A stretch of DNA of 64,000 bases from Paenibacillus montanisoli (GCF_003268025.1 NZ_QLUW01000003.1:558001-622000); one strand, 5' to 3'; shown: positions 7,831 through 16,452, counted from the first letter of the stretch. Notes: generated by a model not told the origin, from the sequence alone. Translations and numbers: made by a program.

Positions 7831-8790
7831 ATGCCAACGATCGATATGCCTCTGAAAGAATTGCAAGCGTATACAGGAATAAATCCGAAGCCTGCCGATT
7901 TCGACGCCTATTGGGAGCGTGCCTTGAACGAGATGCGTCAAATTGATGCCGCGATCGAGCTTGTGCCGAGCGCTTTTCAGACGCCGCAGGCGGAATGCTT
8001 CGATCTTTACTTTACCGGCGTGAAAGGCGCTCGCGTACATGCGAAATACGTAAGACCGCGGCATGCGTCAGAGCCGCAACCGGCTGTCATTCAATTTCAC
8101 GGTTATACCGGCAGTGCCGGCGATTGGACGGAGCGGCTCGCTTATGCCTCGCTAGGCTTCTCGGTTTTTGCCATGGATTGCCGCGGACAAGGCGGCAAGT
8201 CGGAGGACAGCGGCAGCGTGAAAGGCAACACGCATCACGGCCATATTATCCGCGGTCTCGACGATGAGCCGGACAAGCTGCTGTTCAGAGATATTTTCCT
8301 CGACACGGCGCAGCTTGCGGGCATCGCGCTGGGTATGCCGGAGGTTGATCCGAATCGCGTCTATGCGATGGGCGGCTCCCAAGGCGGGGCGCTGACAATC
8401 GCTTGCGCGGCGCTTGAGCCGCGTGTGGCCAAGCTGGCGCCGGTATTTCCGTTCCTGAGCGACTATCGCCGCGTTTGGGATATGGACCTGGATAAGGATG
8501 CCTACCATGAGCTGCGCACCTTCTTCCGTCATTTCGACCCGCAGCATGAGCGCGAAGAGGAGATTTTTACGAAGCTGGGCTACATCGATATTCAGCATTT
8601 GGCGAACCGCATTCAAGGCGAGGTGCTCATGGGTGTAGGCCTGATGGATACGATCTGCCCGCCATCCAGCCAATTTGCCGCCTATAACAAGATTACGTCG
8701 AAGAAACGGCTTGAAATTTTCCCGGATTTCGGTCACGAGGGCTTGCCGGGCTTGAACGATAAAGTGATGCAATTTTTCTTGAAAGAATAA
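7831..8790 (+). CDS. Acetyl-xylan esterase / cephalosporin-C deacetylase (AXE1 family)
   Basis: A 319-residue cytoplasmic alpha/beta hydrolase of carbohydrate esterase family 7. It begins MPLKELQAYTGINPKPADFDAYW-like and has the family's RGQGG motif, the nucleophile elbow MGGSQGG (Ser about residue 183), a late Asp in LMDTICPPSS and a catalytic His in FGHEG. Such enzymes remove acetyl groups from xylo-oligosaccharides and cephalosporin C. AAAGGAG precedes the ATG. The next gene, 16 bp downstream, is an SGNH esterase, so the pair probably deacetylates imported plant oligosaccharides (inference). Confidence 0.93.
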   Translation: MPTIDMPLKELQAYTGINPKPADFDAYWERALNEMRQIDAAIELVPSAFQTPQAECFDLYFTGVKGARVHAKYVRPRHASEPQPAVIQFHGYTGSAGDWTERLAYASLGFSVFAMDCRGQGGKSEDSGSVKGNTHHGHIIRGLDDEPDKLLFRDIFLDTAQLAGIALGMPEVDPNRVYAMGGSQGGALTIACAALEPRVAKLAPVFPFLSDYRRVWDMDLDKDAYHELRTFFRHFDPQHEREEEIFTKLGYIDIQHLANRIQGEVLMGVGLMDTICPPSSQFAAYNKITSKKRLEIFPDFGHEGLPGLNDKVMQFFLKE

Positions 8791-8806
8791 AGGAGGCTTG
8801 AGAGCA

Positions 8807-9466
8807 ATGCGGATAGGGACAAACGAAAAGCTGGTCATGATTGGCGATTCGATTACCGATTGCGGTCGGGCTAGGCCGATCGGGGAAGGTTTATTCGATG
8901 CGATCGGCAAGGGCTATGTCGGCCTTGTCGATGCTTTGATTACTGCGGCGTACCCCGAGCGGGGCATCCGCGTCGTGAACGTGGGAACAAGCGGCAATAC
9001 GGTACGCGATTTGAAGGAGCGTTGGGACACCGACGTGCTTGCGCTGAAGCCGGATTGGCTTTCCGTCATGATCGGGACGAACGACGTATGGCGCCAATTC
9101 GATATGCCGCTCATCAGGGAGTCGCAGGTAGGCATTGAAGAGTATGCGGCAACGCTGGAGGAGCTGGTCGTTCAAACGAAGCCTTCTTTGAAAGGGCTCT
9201 TGCTTATGACGCCGTTCTATCTGGAGCCGAATCCGAGCGACGCGATGAGAGCCCAGATGGATCGCTACGGCGCAGTCGTCAGAGACATCGCTGATAAGCA
9301 CAATGCCGTCTTCGTCGATACGCAAGCCGCGTTCAACCGGGTTATGGAGCATTTATACCCGGCTACGCTTGCTTGGGACCGCGTCCACCCTAACCAGGCC
9401 GGCCATGCAGTATTGGCGCGGGCATTTCTGCAAGCGGTCGGCTTCGACTATTCGAAGGGGCTGTAG
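8807..9466 (+). CDS. SGNH/GDSL-family esterase
   Basis: A 219-residue cytoplasmic SGNH hydrolase. Block I is MIGDSITD (nucleophile Ser about residue 14), Block II holds Gly in NVGTSGNT, Block III is GTNDVW, and Block V is WDRVHPN with the catalytic Asp and His. This subtype often acts as a xylan or rhamnogalacturonan acetyl esterase. Start ATG 8807 is chosen because AGGAGG ends 10 nt upstream; an in-frame TTG at 8798 is too close to the ribosome site. It forms an operon with the upstream AXE1 gene. Confidence 0.92.
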   Translation: MRIGTNEKLVMIGDSITDCGRARPIGEGLFDAIGKGYVGLVDALITAAYPERGIRVVNVGTSGNTVRDLKERWDTDVLALKPDWLSVMIGTNDVWRQFDMPLIRESQVGIEEYAATLEELVVQTKPSLKGLLLMTPFYLEPNPSDAMRAQMDRYGAVVRDIADKHNAVFVDTQAAFNRVMEHLYPATLAWDRVHPNQAGHAVLARAFLQAVGFDYSKGL

Positions 9467-9484
9467 CTCGGACACGTTAAGTAA

Positions 9485-9536
9485 AAAGAAGACCTTCGCT
9501 TATTTCTGCAACGGCAGGAACAGCGGAGGTCTTCTT
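9485..9536. terminator. Bidirectional terminator
   Basis: AAAGAAGACCT pairs with AGGTCTTCTT around a 31-nt apical part, between convergent genes. Confidence 0.7.
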
Positions 9537-9539
9537 GGT

Positions 9540-10799
9540 TTATATTTTAAAAATCGATATCGTACGGTGCAGCTGCACCACCGTCTGCTGCATTTTCTCG
9601 GTTTCCGCAACGACAGCCTGCACCGAGCCGATCTGCTCGTTCATGGACGCGGACACCTGCTCCGTACCTGCAGCGGACTGCTGCGTAATCGCGGAGATGT
9701 TTTGAATGGCGCTTGAAATTTTGCGGGCGCTCTCCATCATCCGGTCGCTCTCTCGGGAGAATTGGGCGATTTGCTCGGTAATGAACTCAACGCTTGTCAC
9801 TAGCTCGGAGAAGACAAGCTCGGAGTCGCGCAGCATCTTCATCTGCTGCCGAACGATCTCTTCGTTGACCTTGATGTTCTGGGTCGCTTGCTTCACGCCG
9901 TTATCGATGCTGCGGACGAGCGTGAACACTTCCTTCGTCGAGGACGTCGATTCTTCCGCAAGCTTGCGCACCTCTTGGGCGACGACGGCGAAGCCGCGAC
10001 CGTGCTCGCCTGCTCGGGCCGCTTCGATGGAAGCGTTAAGCGACAGCAGGTTGGTCTGCTCCGCGAGATCCGAAATCGTGCGGGTAATCGCCGAGATGCC
10101 TGCGGCCTTACGCGCAAGCTCTTCGATCGCCTCGGCTACCTGATTCGTAGCCTCGACGTTGCGGGACATGCCTGCCGATTGGCTCTCAACGGCATGGCGC
10201 CCCCGGGCAACAAGGCCCAGCGTCTGTTCGGAGCGCTCGTTCATCACCTTCGTGGAATGCGCGTATGCGGACACTTTATCCTCGATTTCGCGAATCGATT
10301 CCGCCATATCGCTTACATCCTCGGAGATCTGGCTTGACCCCGTTGCGAGCTCGCCTGCCGATGAGGCGACCTGTTCCATAACCTTCTTTAAGTCCACGTT
10401 CTTATCGAATATGCTGCGGCTGGTATCGTTAACAAGCCGTGAAATCGAGGAAGTTTCTTTTAGGATATCGCGCAGCTTATCGACCATGCCATTGAAGGAA
10501 TGGCCAAGCTCGCCGAGCGAGGCGGATGAGGCTACGTCCACCTTCTGCGTAAAATCCCCCTTCGCAATGCCGGAAGCAATGGAGGTCATTTCGTCGATGG
10601 ACGATGTAAGCGCTGTCTCAATTGCCCGCACAAGAGGAAAGGCGGAGATAGCGGCAATCACGATGACGTACAATCCGAGCAGGAGGCTTCCGCCAGTCAT
10701 TGCAAGGCCAAGCAATAAGGCGAGCGAAAATGCGGCAACGATGGCGTAACAGCCCACCAGAAGCTTGTTGCGGATGGATAAGGAATGGAACCATTGCAT
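9540..10799 (-). CDS. Methyl-accepting chemotaxis protein without an external sensor domain
   Basis: A 419-residue chemoreceptor. Two adjacent transmembrane helices (about residues 12-52) are joined by only a few residues, so there is no extracellular ligand domain. A HAMP-like segment follows (about 55-110), then a long coiled-coil signalling domain with the conserved hairpin tip (about 245-280; [19 protein letters not shown] and [18 protein letters not shown]). Receptors of this shape sense cytoplasmic or membrane-linked cues such as redox or membrane potential. No other che gene is nearby. It ends against a shared terminator. Confidence 0.92.
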   Translation of the reverse strand: MQWFHSLSIRNKLLVGCYAIVAAFSLALLLGLAMTGGSLLLGLYVIVIAAISAFPLVRAIETALTSSIDEMTSIASGIAKGDFTQKVDVASSASLGELGHSFNGMVDKLRDILKETSSISRLVNDTSRSIFDKNVDLKKVMEQVASSAGELATGSSQISEDVSDMAESIREIEDKVSAYAHSTKVMNERSEQTLGLVARGRHAVESQSAGMSRNVEATNQVAEAIEELARKAAGISAITRTISDLAEQTNLLSLNASIEAARAGEHGRGFAVVAQEVRKLAEESTSSTKEVFTLVRSIDNGVKQATQNIKVNEEIVRQQMKMLRDSELVFSELVTSVEFITEQIAQFSRESDRMMESARKISSAIQNISAITQQSAAGTEQVSASMNEQIGSVQAVVAETEKMQQTVVQLHRTISIFKI

Positions 10800-10962
10800 C
10801 GTGAAAAACGCCCCTTTTATTGGAATAGTTTTATTATAGCAAAGCCATCCAGTTTGTCTATCGTCGTCTAATGCGGATGAACCATGTCGGAAATAGCGGA
10901 AGCAGACTGATATGGATGGTGTCGAAAGAAATAAATTCTGTAAGATTTTTGTAAAAATAGGA

Positions 10963-10991
10963 TTGAAGGGCTGTACTTCTTGTCATATAAT
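10963..10991 (+). promoter_or_regulatory. Sigma-A promoter
   Basis: TTGAAG (10963-10968), a 17-bp spacer and a perfect TATAAT (10986-10991) lie 54 bp upstream of the next start codon. Confidence 0.65.
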
Positions 10992-11044
10992 GGGTCTTGT
11001 GAACTGGAAATAACATCTAAAAGAGCAACCCGGAGGTGCAGCTT

Positions 11045-11455
11045 ATGAATTTGGATGCTATGCCATTAGCCCGTCAAGTGGAGCTTGTCTTTAAACAGCT
11101 GGAAGAGGAACTTCTAAACGCACAAGCAGGAACAGTTATCATTCAAATTCGGAATAACGCCGTCGGCAAATACGGCGTTCGGCATCATCCGATTGAAAGC
11201 AAGAACGGCTGCATCGGAGAGTCGGAGCAGGGGATGACGAGGGAGCAGGTACAGGCGTTCAGGAAGATGGCCATTGATTCGATAAAGCTCAAGCGTAATT
11301 GGACGCATGGCGAAATCCTGTACGATTTCGCGGTTCGCTCCGGCACCGGCGCTTGGTCGGCGAGCATCCTGTTCGAGTCCAACTATAACATGGCTAGCTC
11401 AATGTTCCGCTACACCCCGAAATACGCGCAGCACTCGCTGCGGGACGCTCCATAA
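11045..11455 (+). CDS. Conserved hypothetical protein
   Basis: A 136-residue soluble protein with no motif I can tie to a function. Features seen are an N-terminal amphipathic helix (LARQVELVFKQLEEEL), a strand-rich middle (TVIIQIRNNAVGKYGVRHHPIES) and conserved-looking RNWTHGEILYDFAV and FESNYNMA segments. Close homologues in Paenibacillaceae exist to my knowledge, some labelled O-methyltransferase; I see no SAM-binding motif here, so I do not adopt that name. Start ATG 11045 follows CGGAGGTG. It has its own promoter and terminator, so it is monocistronic. Confidence 0.75.
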   Translation: MNLDAMPLARQVELVFKQLEEELLNAQAGTVIIQIRNNAVGKYGVRHHPIESKNGCIGESEQGMTREQVQAFRKMAIDSIKLKRNWTHGEILYDFAVRSGTGAWSASILFESNYNMASSMFRYTPKYAQHSLRDAP

Positions 11456-11466
11456 ACGCAAACGGC

Positions 11467-11501
11467 AAAAAAGCTGCCTCGGCTCATTGGGGCAGCTTTT
11501 T
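11467..11501. terminator. Bidirectional terminator
   Basis: AAAAAGCTGCC and GGCAGCTTTTT form a strong stem between the convergent hypothetical and SASP genes. Confidence 0.9.
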
Positions 11502-11518
11502 GTTTGCCTGAATTCGGC

Positions 11519-11737
11519 TTAGCGGGAAATTCTGCCAGCAAGTTGCGATTCCGCCAATTCAACCAGTCTGCGAGTGATGTTACCGCCGATATAGCCGGCA
11601 TCGCGTGTCAGCATGTCGCCATAGTAGCCGTCTTGCGCAAAGGAAATACCGAGTGATCTTGCAACTTCGTATTTCATTTGGTCAAGCGCTGCGCTTGCAC
11701 CTGGCACAACCAAGGATCCGCTGCGGTTAGAAGCCAT
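11519..11737 (-). CDS. Alpha/beta-type small acid-soluble spore protein
   Basis: A 72-residue SASP that coats and protects DNA in the forespore and is degraded by the Gpr protease at germination. It has both family blocks: a first helix LDQMKYEVARSLGI preceding DGYYGDMLTRDAG, and GGNITRRLVELAE. The ATG at 11737 follows AAAGGAGG. A good sigma-G promoter lies upstream. A second SASP gene of similar sequence is 3 kb away on the other strand. Confidence 0.96.
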   Translation of the reverse strand: MASNRSGSLVVPGASAALDQMKYEVARSLGISFAQDGYYGDMLTRDAGYIGGNITRRLVELAESQLAGRISR

Positions 11738-11762
11738 CGTAATCACCTCCTTTGTGTACCCT

Positions 11763-11791
11763 TAGTATGGATTCACTGGAAGGTTTTATAC
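11763..11791 (-). promoter_or_regulatory. Sigma-G promoter of the SASP gene
   Basis: On the minus strand, GTATA (-35), a 17-bp spacer and CATACTA (-10) match the forespore sigma-G consensus and lie 26 bp from the start codon. Confidence 0.7.
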
Positions 11792-11831
11792 GAAAGCGAA
11801 TACACCGAAAGGAATGTAATTTTTTCCAATT

Positions 11832-12155
11832 TTATCGCAGGAAGCCAAGTGCGAGCGGGAGCAGAAACAGGCTGTAATAAAATACATTCGCGATGGCCGA
11901 AGGAGAGGGATCATGGTTGCAGTCGCAGGCCGCAGCTTCGATGCCATGCCATTTTTCCCAAGCGGTATGGAGCTGATAAATCGCTGTAGCGAAAAGTCCC
12001 ATGGCCGATAGTTTGACGTAAAGGTTCAGATTGGGCTCGACATATTGGTGCAGGCTGCCGGTGCGGACCAAGTAAATGATGAACATGCCGAAGCAGGTTA
12101 GAATGACGCTTCGGATGATATGGTGGATTGCGGCGATCTGCTGTGAAGTTAACAT
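11832..12155 (-). CDS. Short YcgQ/TIGR03943-like membrane protein
   Basis: A 107-residue integral membrane protein with three or four hydrophobic helices. Between the last two lies a short loop with potential metal ligands (HGIEAAACDCNHD). The topology and loop match the N-terminal membrane part of TIGR03943/YcgQ proteins, which are normally about 280 residues and continue into a soluble extracytoplasmic domain. Here the protein stops right after the last helix, and no remnant of that domain is visible downstream. The gene lies 16 bp after the YcgR-like permease, its usual partner. Function is unknown; metal or cofactor transport is possible. Confidence 0.75.
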   Translation of the reverse strand: MLTSQQIAAIHHIIRSVILTCFGMFIIYLVRTGSLHQYVEPNLNLYVKLSAMGLFATAIYQLHTAWEKWHGIEAAACDCNHDPSPSAIANVFYYSLFLLPLALGFLR

Positions 12156-12171
12156 AATGGAAGCAGCCTCC

Positions 12172-13095
12172 TTAATAGCCGGTTAGCAGCTTCTCCGCTG
12201 CAAGGGACAACAGCCATACGGCTGCGATCAGATAAAGGCAGATCGCCACGATCACTTTGCTGCGGAAAGCGGAGAAAAGCATCAGCATGCTTTTGACATC
12301 GACCATCGGGCCGAATACCAGAAATCCGAGCAGCGCACCGGGGCCGAAGATGCCATGGAACGATGAGGCGATGAAAGCATCCGAGGTGGAGCACAGCGAC
12401 AGCGCGAACGCTGCGCCCATCATCACGATCGTTGCTGCGGCAGGGTGCTCGCTAACGGATAGCAGCACGTTCGGATCTATGGTGGCTTGAACGAAGCCTG
12501 TCAGCAAGGCGCCGATGATCAGATATTTGCCGATATCGAAAAACTCGTCCGACGCATGATTGAAAGTAGCGTGAACCCGTTCGCGAAAGCCGCTGTTCAG
12601 GCTGCCGTGGTTGTAATTGTGGCCGTAAGCCGACTCGCCGGCGCGGCCCGACGCGAAAGAGTGGATGCCGAGCTTGAGAGGACTGCGCTTCATGAACCGG
12701 TACATGAGCAGCCCGAGCAGCATGCAGACCGCGAACGCGATTCCCATCCGGGCAAATGCGATCTCCGGCTGCGAACGGAAGGCGCTGATCGTAGAGGCAA
12801 GCACGATGGGATTTATGATCGGCCCCGCAAAAATAAACACCATGCCGATGTATGGCGGCATGCCCTTGCGGATCAGCCGTCTGACGACCGGAATCATGCC
12901 GCACTCGCACAGAGGGAGAAGCAGTCCGAGCAAGCATCCGAACAGGACGCCTATGACCGGATTTCGCGGCGTCAGCCGCGCAATCATCGCGTCCGATACA
13001 AATACCTGCAGCAGCGCCGAGAAGAAGACACCGAGCAGGATGAAAGGAAAGGCTTCTATAATGATGCTGATAAAGATATGCTGGAAATCATGCAC
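12172..13095 (-). CDS. YcgR/YraQ-family permease (UPF0718, DUF318)
   Basis: A 307-residue protein with about eight transmembrane helices in two halves. Each half has a signature: LLPLCECGMIPVVRRL in the first and SLCSTSDAFIASSF in the second, plus FIFAGPIINPIVLAST. The Cys-containing LCECG motif is diagnostic of the DUF318 permease family, which includes ArsP-type exporters. Genes in this family are commonly paired with a YcgQ-like protein, as here. The substrate is unknown; a Cys-ligated metal or metalloid is a reasonable guess. Confidence 0.88.
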   Translation of the reverse strand: MHDFQHIFISIIIEAFPFILLGVFFSALLQVFVSDAMIARLTPRNPVIGVLFGCLLGLLLPLCECGMIPVVRRLIRKGMPPYIGMVFIFAGPIINPIVLASTISAFRSQPEIAFARMGIAFAVCMLLGLLMYRFMKRSPLKLGIHSFASGRAGESAYGHNYNHGSLNSGFRERVHATFNHASDEFFDIGKYLIIGALLTGFVQATIDPNVLLSVSEHPAAATIVMMGAAFALSLCSTSDAFIASSFHGIFGPGALLGFLVFGPMVDVKSMLMLFSAFRSKVIVAICLYLIAAVWLLSLAAEKLLTGY

Positions 13096-13254
13096 GGCGG
13101 CTCGCAGGCTCCTTTCGGGTGAGGATAGCGGATGCAGAGAGAGGCCAAGCTATTCCCCTACTGTTAAAGGTATGCGCGAGAAGCGAGGAGCAGGACAGCC
13201 TTCCCTAGACAAATTTTCTCGGGCACCGGCGAAAAGATTGGGCGGTTGGCACTC

Positions 13255-13282
13255 TTGACTTTTATGCCGGAGGGAGTATAAT
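13255..13282 (+). promoter_or_regulatory. Promoter of the trpS leader
   Basis: TTGACT (13255-13260), a 16-bp spacer and a perfect TATAAT (13277-13282). Transcription would start near 13289. Confidence 0.8.
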
Positions 13283-13288
13283 TTCACC

Positions 13289-13556
13289 TAAATACTGTGA
13301 TGGGAAGAAGTAAGCGCGGAAGGGCTGCGACAGAGAGCCGGTGGTTGGTGCAAACCGGCGCATGCCTCCGATGCCGAATGGATCCCTGAGTAGAGATGAG
13401 GAAAGCGGTCCTTGCGGACCCGCCGTATGCGTCTTCCGTTCGCTCCGCGTTAGGGAGCTTGAGGTTTGCTGCAGCAGCTTGCATAGAGCTATATGCTTGT
13501 CAAACAAATTAGGGTGGCACCACGGTCCTCGTCCCTTGCGGCGGAGGACCTTTTTT
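13289..13556 (+). ncRNA. T-box leader of trpS (tRNA-Trp sensing)
   Basis: The leader has the T-box signature AGGGTGGCACCACGG (13511-13525), followed by an intrinsic terminator. Stem I carries AAGAAGTAAG, AGAGAG and GGTTGGTG elements. The specifier is most likely TGG (Trp) at 13379-13381, just after GAA, which agrees with the downstream gene. Uncharged tRNA-Trp would stabilise the antiterminator by pairing with the TGGC bulge and raise trpS expression. Confidence 0.92.
13524..13556 (+). terminator. T-box terminator
   Basis: GGTCCTC (13524-13530) pairs with GAGGACC (13544-13550) and is followed by six T residues. It competes with the antiterminator that includes the T-box sequence. Confidence 0.88.
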
Positions 13557-13604
13557 GCGTCCAAAAAAACGATGAGAATCTACATTCACAAGGAGGAACC
13601 GACT

Positions 13605-14591
13605 ATGCCACGCGTATTATCCGGCATTCAACCGAGCGGCCAGCTGACGCTCGGCAACTACATCGGCGCGATTCAAAACTTCGTTAAGCTGCAGGAAACC
13701 CACGAATGCTTCTTCATGGTCGTTGACCTGCACGCCATTACGGTTCCTCAGGAACCTGCGGCGCTAAGAGAGCAAACGGAATCGGTTGCAGCGCTGTTCA
13801 TCGCGGCAGGCATCGATCCTGCCAAAGCGAGCGTATTCGCTCAATCCCACGTAGCCGCACATGCGGAGCTTGGCTGGTTGTTCACGACGCTTGCTTACAT
13901 GGGCGAGCTCGAGCGCATGACGCAGTTTAAAGACAAGTCCAACGGCAAGGACTCCGTCGGGGCCGGCTTGTTCGTGTATCCGACGCTGATGGCGGCCGAT
14001 ATTCTGATGTACAACGCGGATCTCGTGCCTGTAGGCGATGACCAGAAGCAGCATCTCGAGCTGACGCGCGATTTGGCTGCACGGTTCAACCAGCGCTACG
14101 GCGACATGTTCACGATCCCGGAGCCGTACATTCCGAAGGTCGGCGCACGCATCATGTCGCTCGACGACGGCACGAAGAAGATGAGCAAGAGCAATCCGAA
14201 CCCGGGCAGCTACATTGCGCTGCTTGACCCGCCGGATGTCATCCGGAAGAAAATCAGCCGCGCGACGACGGATTCCGGCCGCGAGGTGCAATTCAATCCG
14301 GCCGAGAAGCCGGAAGTCAGCAACCTGATGAGCATCTACTCGCACTGCGCGGGGATCACGCTGGAAGAAATTACGGCTCGGTACGAAGGACAAGGTTATG
14401 GAGCGTTCAAGAAGGATCTGGCGGAGCATGTCGTGGCGAAGCTTGAACCGCTGCAGCAGCGCTACGCGGAAATCCGCAGCTCCGGCGAAATCCATCAGAT
14501 TCTCAAGCAAGGCGCGGAGCAGGTTTCGGGGATCGCGGAGAAAACGCTCCGCGACGCGAAAGAGAGAATGGGCTTTCTCCTGCCCCGTTAA
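13605..14591 (+). CDS. trpS: Tryptophanyl-tRNA synthetase
   Basis: A 328-residue class I aminoacyl-tRNA synthetase that charges tRNA-Trp. The HIGH-type motif is PSGQLTLGNYIG near the N-terminus and the KMSKS loop is KKMSKSNPNPG. Length and sequence match bacterial TrpRS. The start is ATG 13605 after AAGGAGG; the reading frame stays open far upstream into the T-box leader, but that part is not coding. Expression is controlled by the T-box in front of it. Confidence 0.97.
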   Translation: MPRVLSGIQPSGQLTLGNYIGAIQNFVKLQETHECFFMVVDLHAITVPQEPAALREQTESVAALFIAAGIDPAKASVFAQSHVAAHAELGWLFTTLAYMGELERMTQFKDKSNGKDSVGAGLFVYPTLMAADILMYNADLVPVGDDQKQHLELTRDLAARFNQRYGDMFTIPEPYIPKVGARIMSLDDGTKKMSKSNPNPGSYIALLDPPDVIRKKISRATTDSGREVQFNPAEKPEVSNLMSIYSHCAGITLEEITARYEGQGYGAFKKDLAEHVVAKLEPLQQRYAEIRSSGEIHQILKQGAEQVSGIAEKTLRDAKERMGFLLPR

Positions 14592-14613
14592 TGGTTAGAA
14601 GGCACAAAACAAA

Positions 14614-14662
14614 GACGCCGCAGGCGAGGGATGACGATCATCCCTGCTTGCGGCGTCTCATT
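14614..14662. terminator. Bidirectional terminator with a 20-bp stem
   Basis: GACGCCGCAGGCGAGGGATGA pairs with TCATCCCTGCTTGCGGCGTC. The stop codon of the convergent DUF5325 gene (14638-14640) sits at the loop edge of the stem. Confidence 0.88.
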
Positions 14663-14814
14663 TTTGCGCCGACGATAAATCCGGCCCCGATACTGCCAAC
14701 CGTCAAAAGGAAGAACAGGACGGCGAGCCACCCATTATAGCTGATGGAAATAGCTGTGGCGCACATAAGCAGCACCGAAAAAACCGCGAAAAACAAGGAC
14801 ATTGGCTTCGACAT
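14638..14814 (-). CDS. DUF5325-family small membrane protein
   Basis: A 58-residue protein made almost wholly of two transmembrane helices (LFFAVFSVLLMCATAISI and WLAVLFFLLTVGSIGAGFIV) and a basic C-terminus (KMRRRKQG). It resembles the YlaF/DUF5325 family of Bacillales; function unknown. The start ATG 14814 is chosen because AAGGAGAC lies 9 nt upstream; the open frame extends further without a ribosome site. Confidence 0.75.
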   Translation of the reverse strand: MSKPMSLFFAVFSVLLMCATAISISYNGWLAVLFFLLTVGSIGAGFIVGAKMRRRKQG

Positions 14815-14857
14815 AACTGGCAGTCTCCTTAACCTGATAAATTCTTTACGGACTTTA

Positions 14858-14887
14858 GCATATTCTACTCGCAAACGAATCATAATA
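14858..14887 (+). promoter_or_regulatory. Sigma-G promoter of the second SASP gene
   Basis: GCATA (14858-14862), an 18-bp spacer and CATAATA (14881-14887) match the sigma-G consensus closely. Confidence 0.75.
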
Positions 14888-14931
14888 AGTTTGCAACACA
14901 CCATCGTAAGAGATGAAAGGAGAATTTCCAC

Positions 14932-15162
14932 ATGGCAGGACAACAATCTCGTAGCAGCAATACGTTGGTAGTACCTCAAGCAACAGCAGCTCTTCAACAA
15001 ATGAAGTTCGAAGCTGCGCAAGAGCTCGGTATTGCAATTCCGCAAGACGGCTACTATGGTAATGTCTCTACGCGTGATGCAGGCTCACTTGGAGGATACA
15101 TCACTCGGAAACTCGTCCAAATGGCTGAACAGCAACTGTCGGGACAATCTTCGTTCCGCTAA
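14932..15162 (+). CDS. Alpha/beta-type small acid-soluble spore protein
   Basis: A 76-residue SASP paralogous to the one at 11519. It has LQQMKFEAAQELGI, DGYYGNVSTRDAG and GGYITRKLVQMAE, the DNA-binding and Gpr-recognition regions of the family. GAAAGGAG precedes the ATG and a sigma-G promoter lies upstream, so expression is expected in the forespore. A strong terminator follows. Confidence 0.96.
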   Translation: MAGQQSRSSNTLVVPQATAALQQMKFEAAQELGIAIPQDGYYGNVSTRDAGSLGGYITRKLVQMAEQQLSGQSSFR

Positions 15163-15193
15163 GCTGTAGCAGGAATCTCCACAAAGTAACGGT

Positions 15194-15231
15194 CAGAAGC
15201 TCAAGGGCAGCCTTGAGCTTCTGCTTTTTTT
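15194..15231 (+). terminator. Terminator of the SASP gene
   Basis: CAGAAGCTCAAGG pairs perfectly with CCTTGAGCTTCTG, followed by CTTTTTTT. Confidence 0.92.
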
Positions 15232-15292
15232 ATAAACGCAAAAAAAACCAGGCAAAAACCCCTTCTATTGTGCAAGAAGAGGCTTGCTGAAG

Positions 15293-16279
15293 TCAATACG
15301 TATTCATTCTGAGCCGTTTTTGCAATCGGTCATCGCTGAGCCAGCCGACATAGGAGCCGAGCGTCTTGTATTCCGTGTCCATCAGCAGTACGCCGACGAA
15401 CGGATATTGCTTGCGGTGGCGGTAGCGTACATCCGACCAGCGCACTTCGTAGCCCCACGGATGCTCCTGCACCTCGGCGCAGGCAAAGGAAGTGAAGTAC
15501 AGAAACGCGCGGATCGAATGGTCGTTCTTCGATTTTTCCACAGCCGGATGATCGGAGCACTTGGCCCGGTCCTGCCAGCGCAGCTTGCCGTGACGATAGT
15601 CGCCAATCATAAAGGAACCGTCGGGCCGGCGCTTCACGATGTTCCAATCGTACAAGGAGATGGTCGGAATAAGGATAAACTGCTCTCCGTCCTCATAGAG
15701 CTCGTCGACTCGCATGAGCTGCTTACTCAGAGAGCGGTGCGCCACCGTTCGCCAACTATAATAAACGATTAGGAAAGCGTACAGCAGCGGGAAAATCACC
15801 TGCGGATCGCCGATTTTGAGCCCCCACATCACGATGGCGATCAGATGGGCGATAAAGATGACCGGATCGAAGATATGGATAATATTCCAGGCAATCCACT
15901 TCTGGTTGAATGGCCGCATCGCTTGCGTCCCGTATGTGTTGAACAGGTCGGAAAATACATGGACGACGACCGCGAGCAGCACCCAGCCGCCAAGATGAAG
16001 CCACGAAAGCTGGAAGCGGAAGATCATTTGAAGCACGAAAGTAATCAGCACGGCCCATATGGCTATGGCCGGCAGGGAATGCGATGCGCCGCGATGGTTT
16101 CGAATATATGCCGCATTGCTCTTGAAGCGGAGCAAACCGTCGAGATCGGGGGCTTGCGACCCCGCAACCGCGCCGATCAGAACGGCGGCGTATAGCGTCT
16201 GGTCCGATGCGACGACGGGGTCGACGGAAGCGAGTCCCGCGAGCCCGAGCCCCATAACCAAATGCGTTCCGCTATCCAT
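15293..16279 (-). CDS. Membrane-bound metal-dependent hydrolase, YfhP/YdjM family
   Basis: A 328-residue protein with several transmembrane helices in its first 190 residues and a soluble C-terminal part. The N-terminus (DSGTHLVMGLGLAGLA) and the segments APDLDGLLRF and NHRGASHSLPA supply the His and Asp residues conserved in the YdjM/LexA-binding inner-membrane hydrolase family (DUF457). The closest named relative I recognise is B. subtilis YfhP. The substrate is not known. It stands alone; the neighbouring gene is divergent. Confidence 0.85.
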   Translation of the reverse strand: MDSGTHLVMGLGLAGLASVDPVVASDQTLYAAVLIGAVAGSQAPDLDGLLRFKSNAAYIRNHRGASHSLPAIAIWAVLITFVLQMIFRFQLSWLHLGGWVLLAVVVHVFSDLFNTYGTQAMRPFNQKWIAWNIIHIFDPVIFIAHLIAIVMWGLKIGDPQVIFPLLYAFLIVYYSWRTVAHRSLSKQLMRVDELYEDGEQFILIPTISLYDWNIVKRRPDGSFMIGDYRHGKLRWQDRAKCSDHPAVEKSKNDHSIRAFLYFTSFACAEVQEHPWGYEVRWSDVRYRHRKQYPFVGVLLMDTEYKTLGSYVGWLSDDRLQKRLRMNTY

Positions 16280-16452
16280 GGATGGAACCTCCTCGTTTGC
16301 GTTAGCTTTGGTGTGGAAATGTTCATTTTGTGTATACTTCTATATGTACGCTTAAGTATTTTCCGAATCGTGGGCGTTTATAACTAAATCTTTCGCGGAG
16401 GGCGTTTTTAGGCGGCGCAGCGCGTCCCATAACTTTTGGAAGGAGTTTGGCC

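Noticed and set aside
13341-13604. N-terminal extension of trpS
   Set aside because: The frame is open but lies in the T-box leader; the ribosome site and the conserved MPRVLSGIQPSG start fix ATG 13605.
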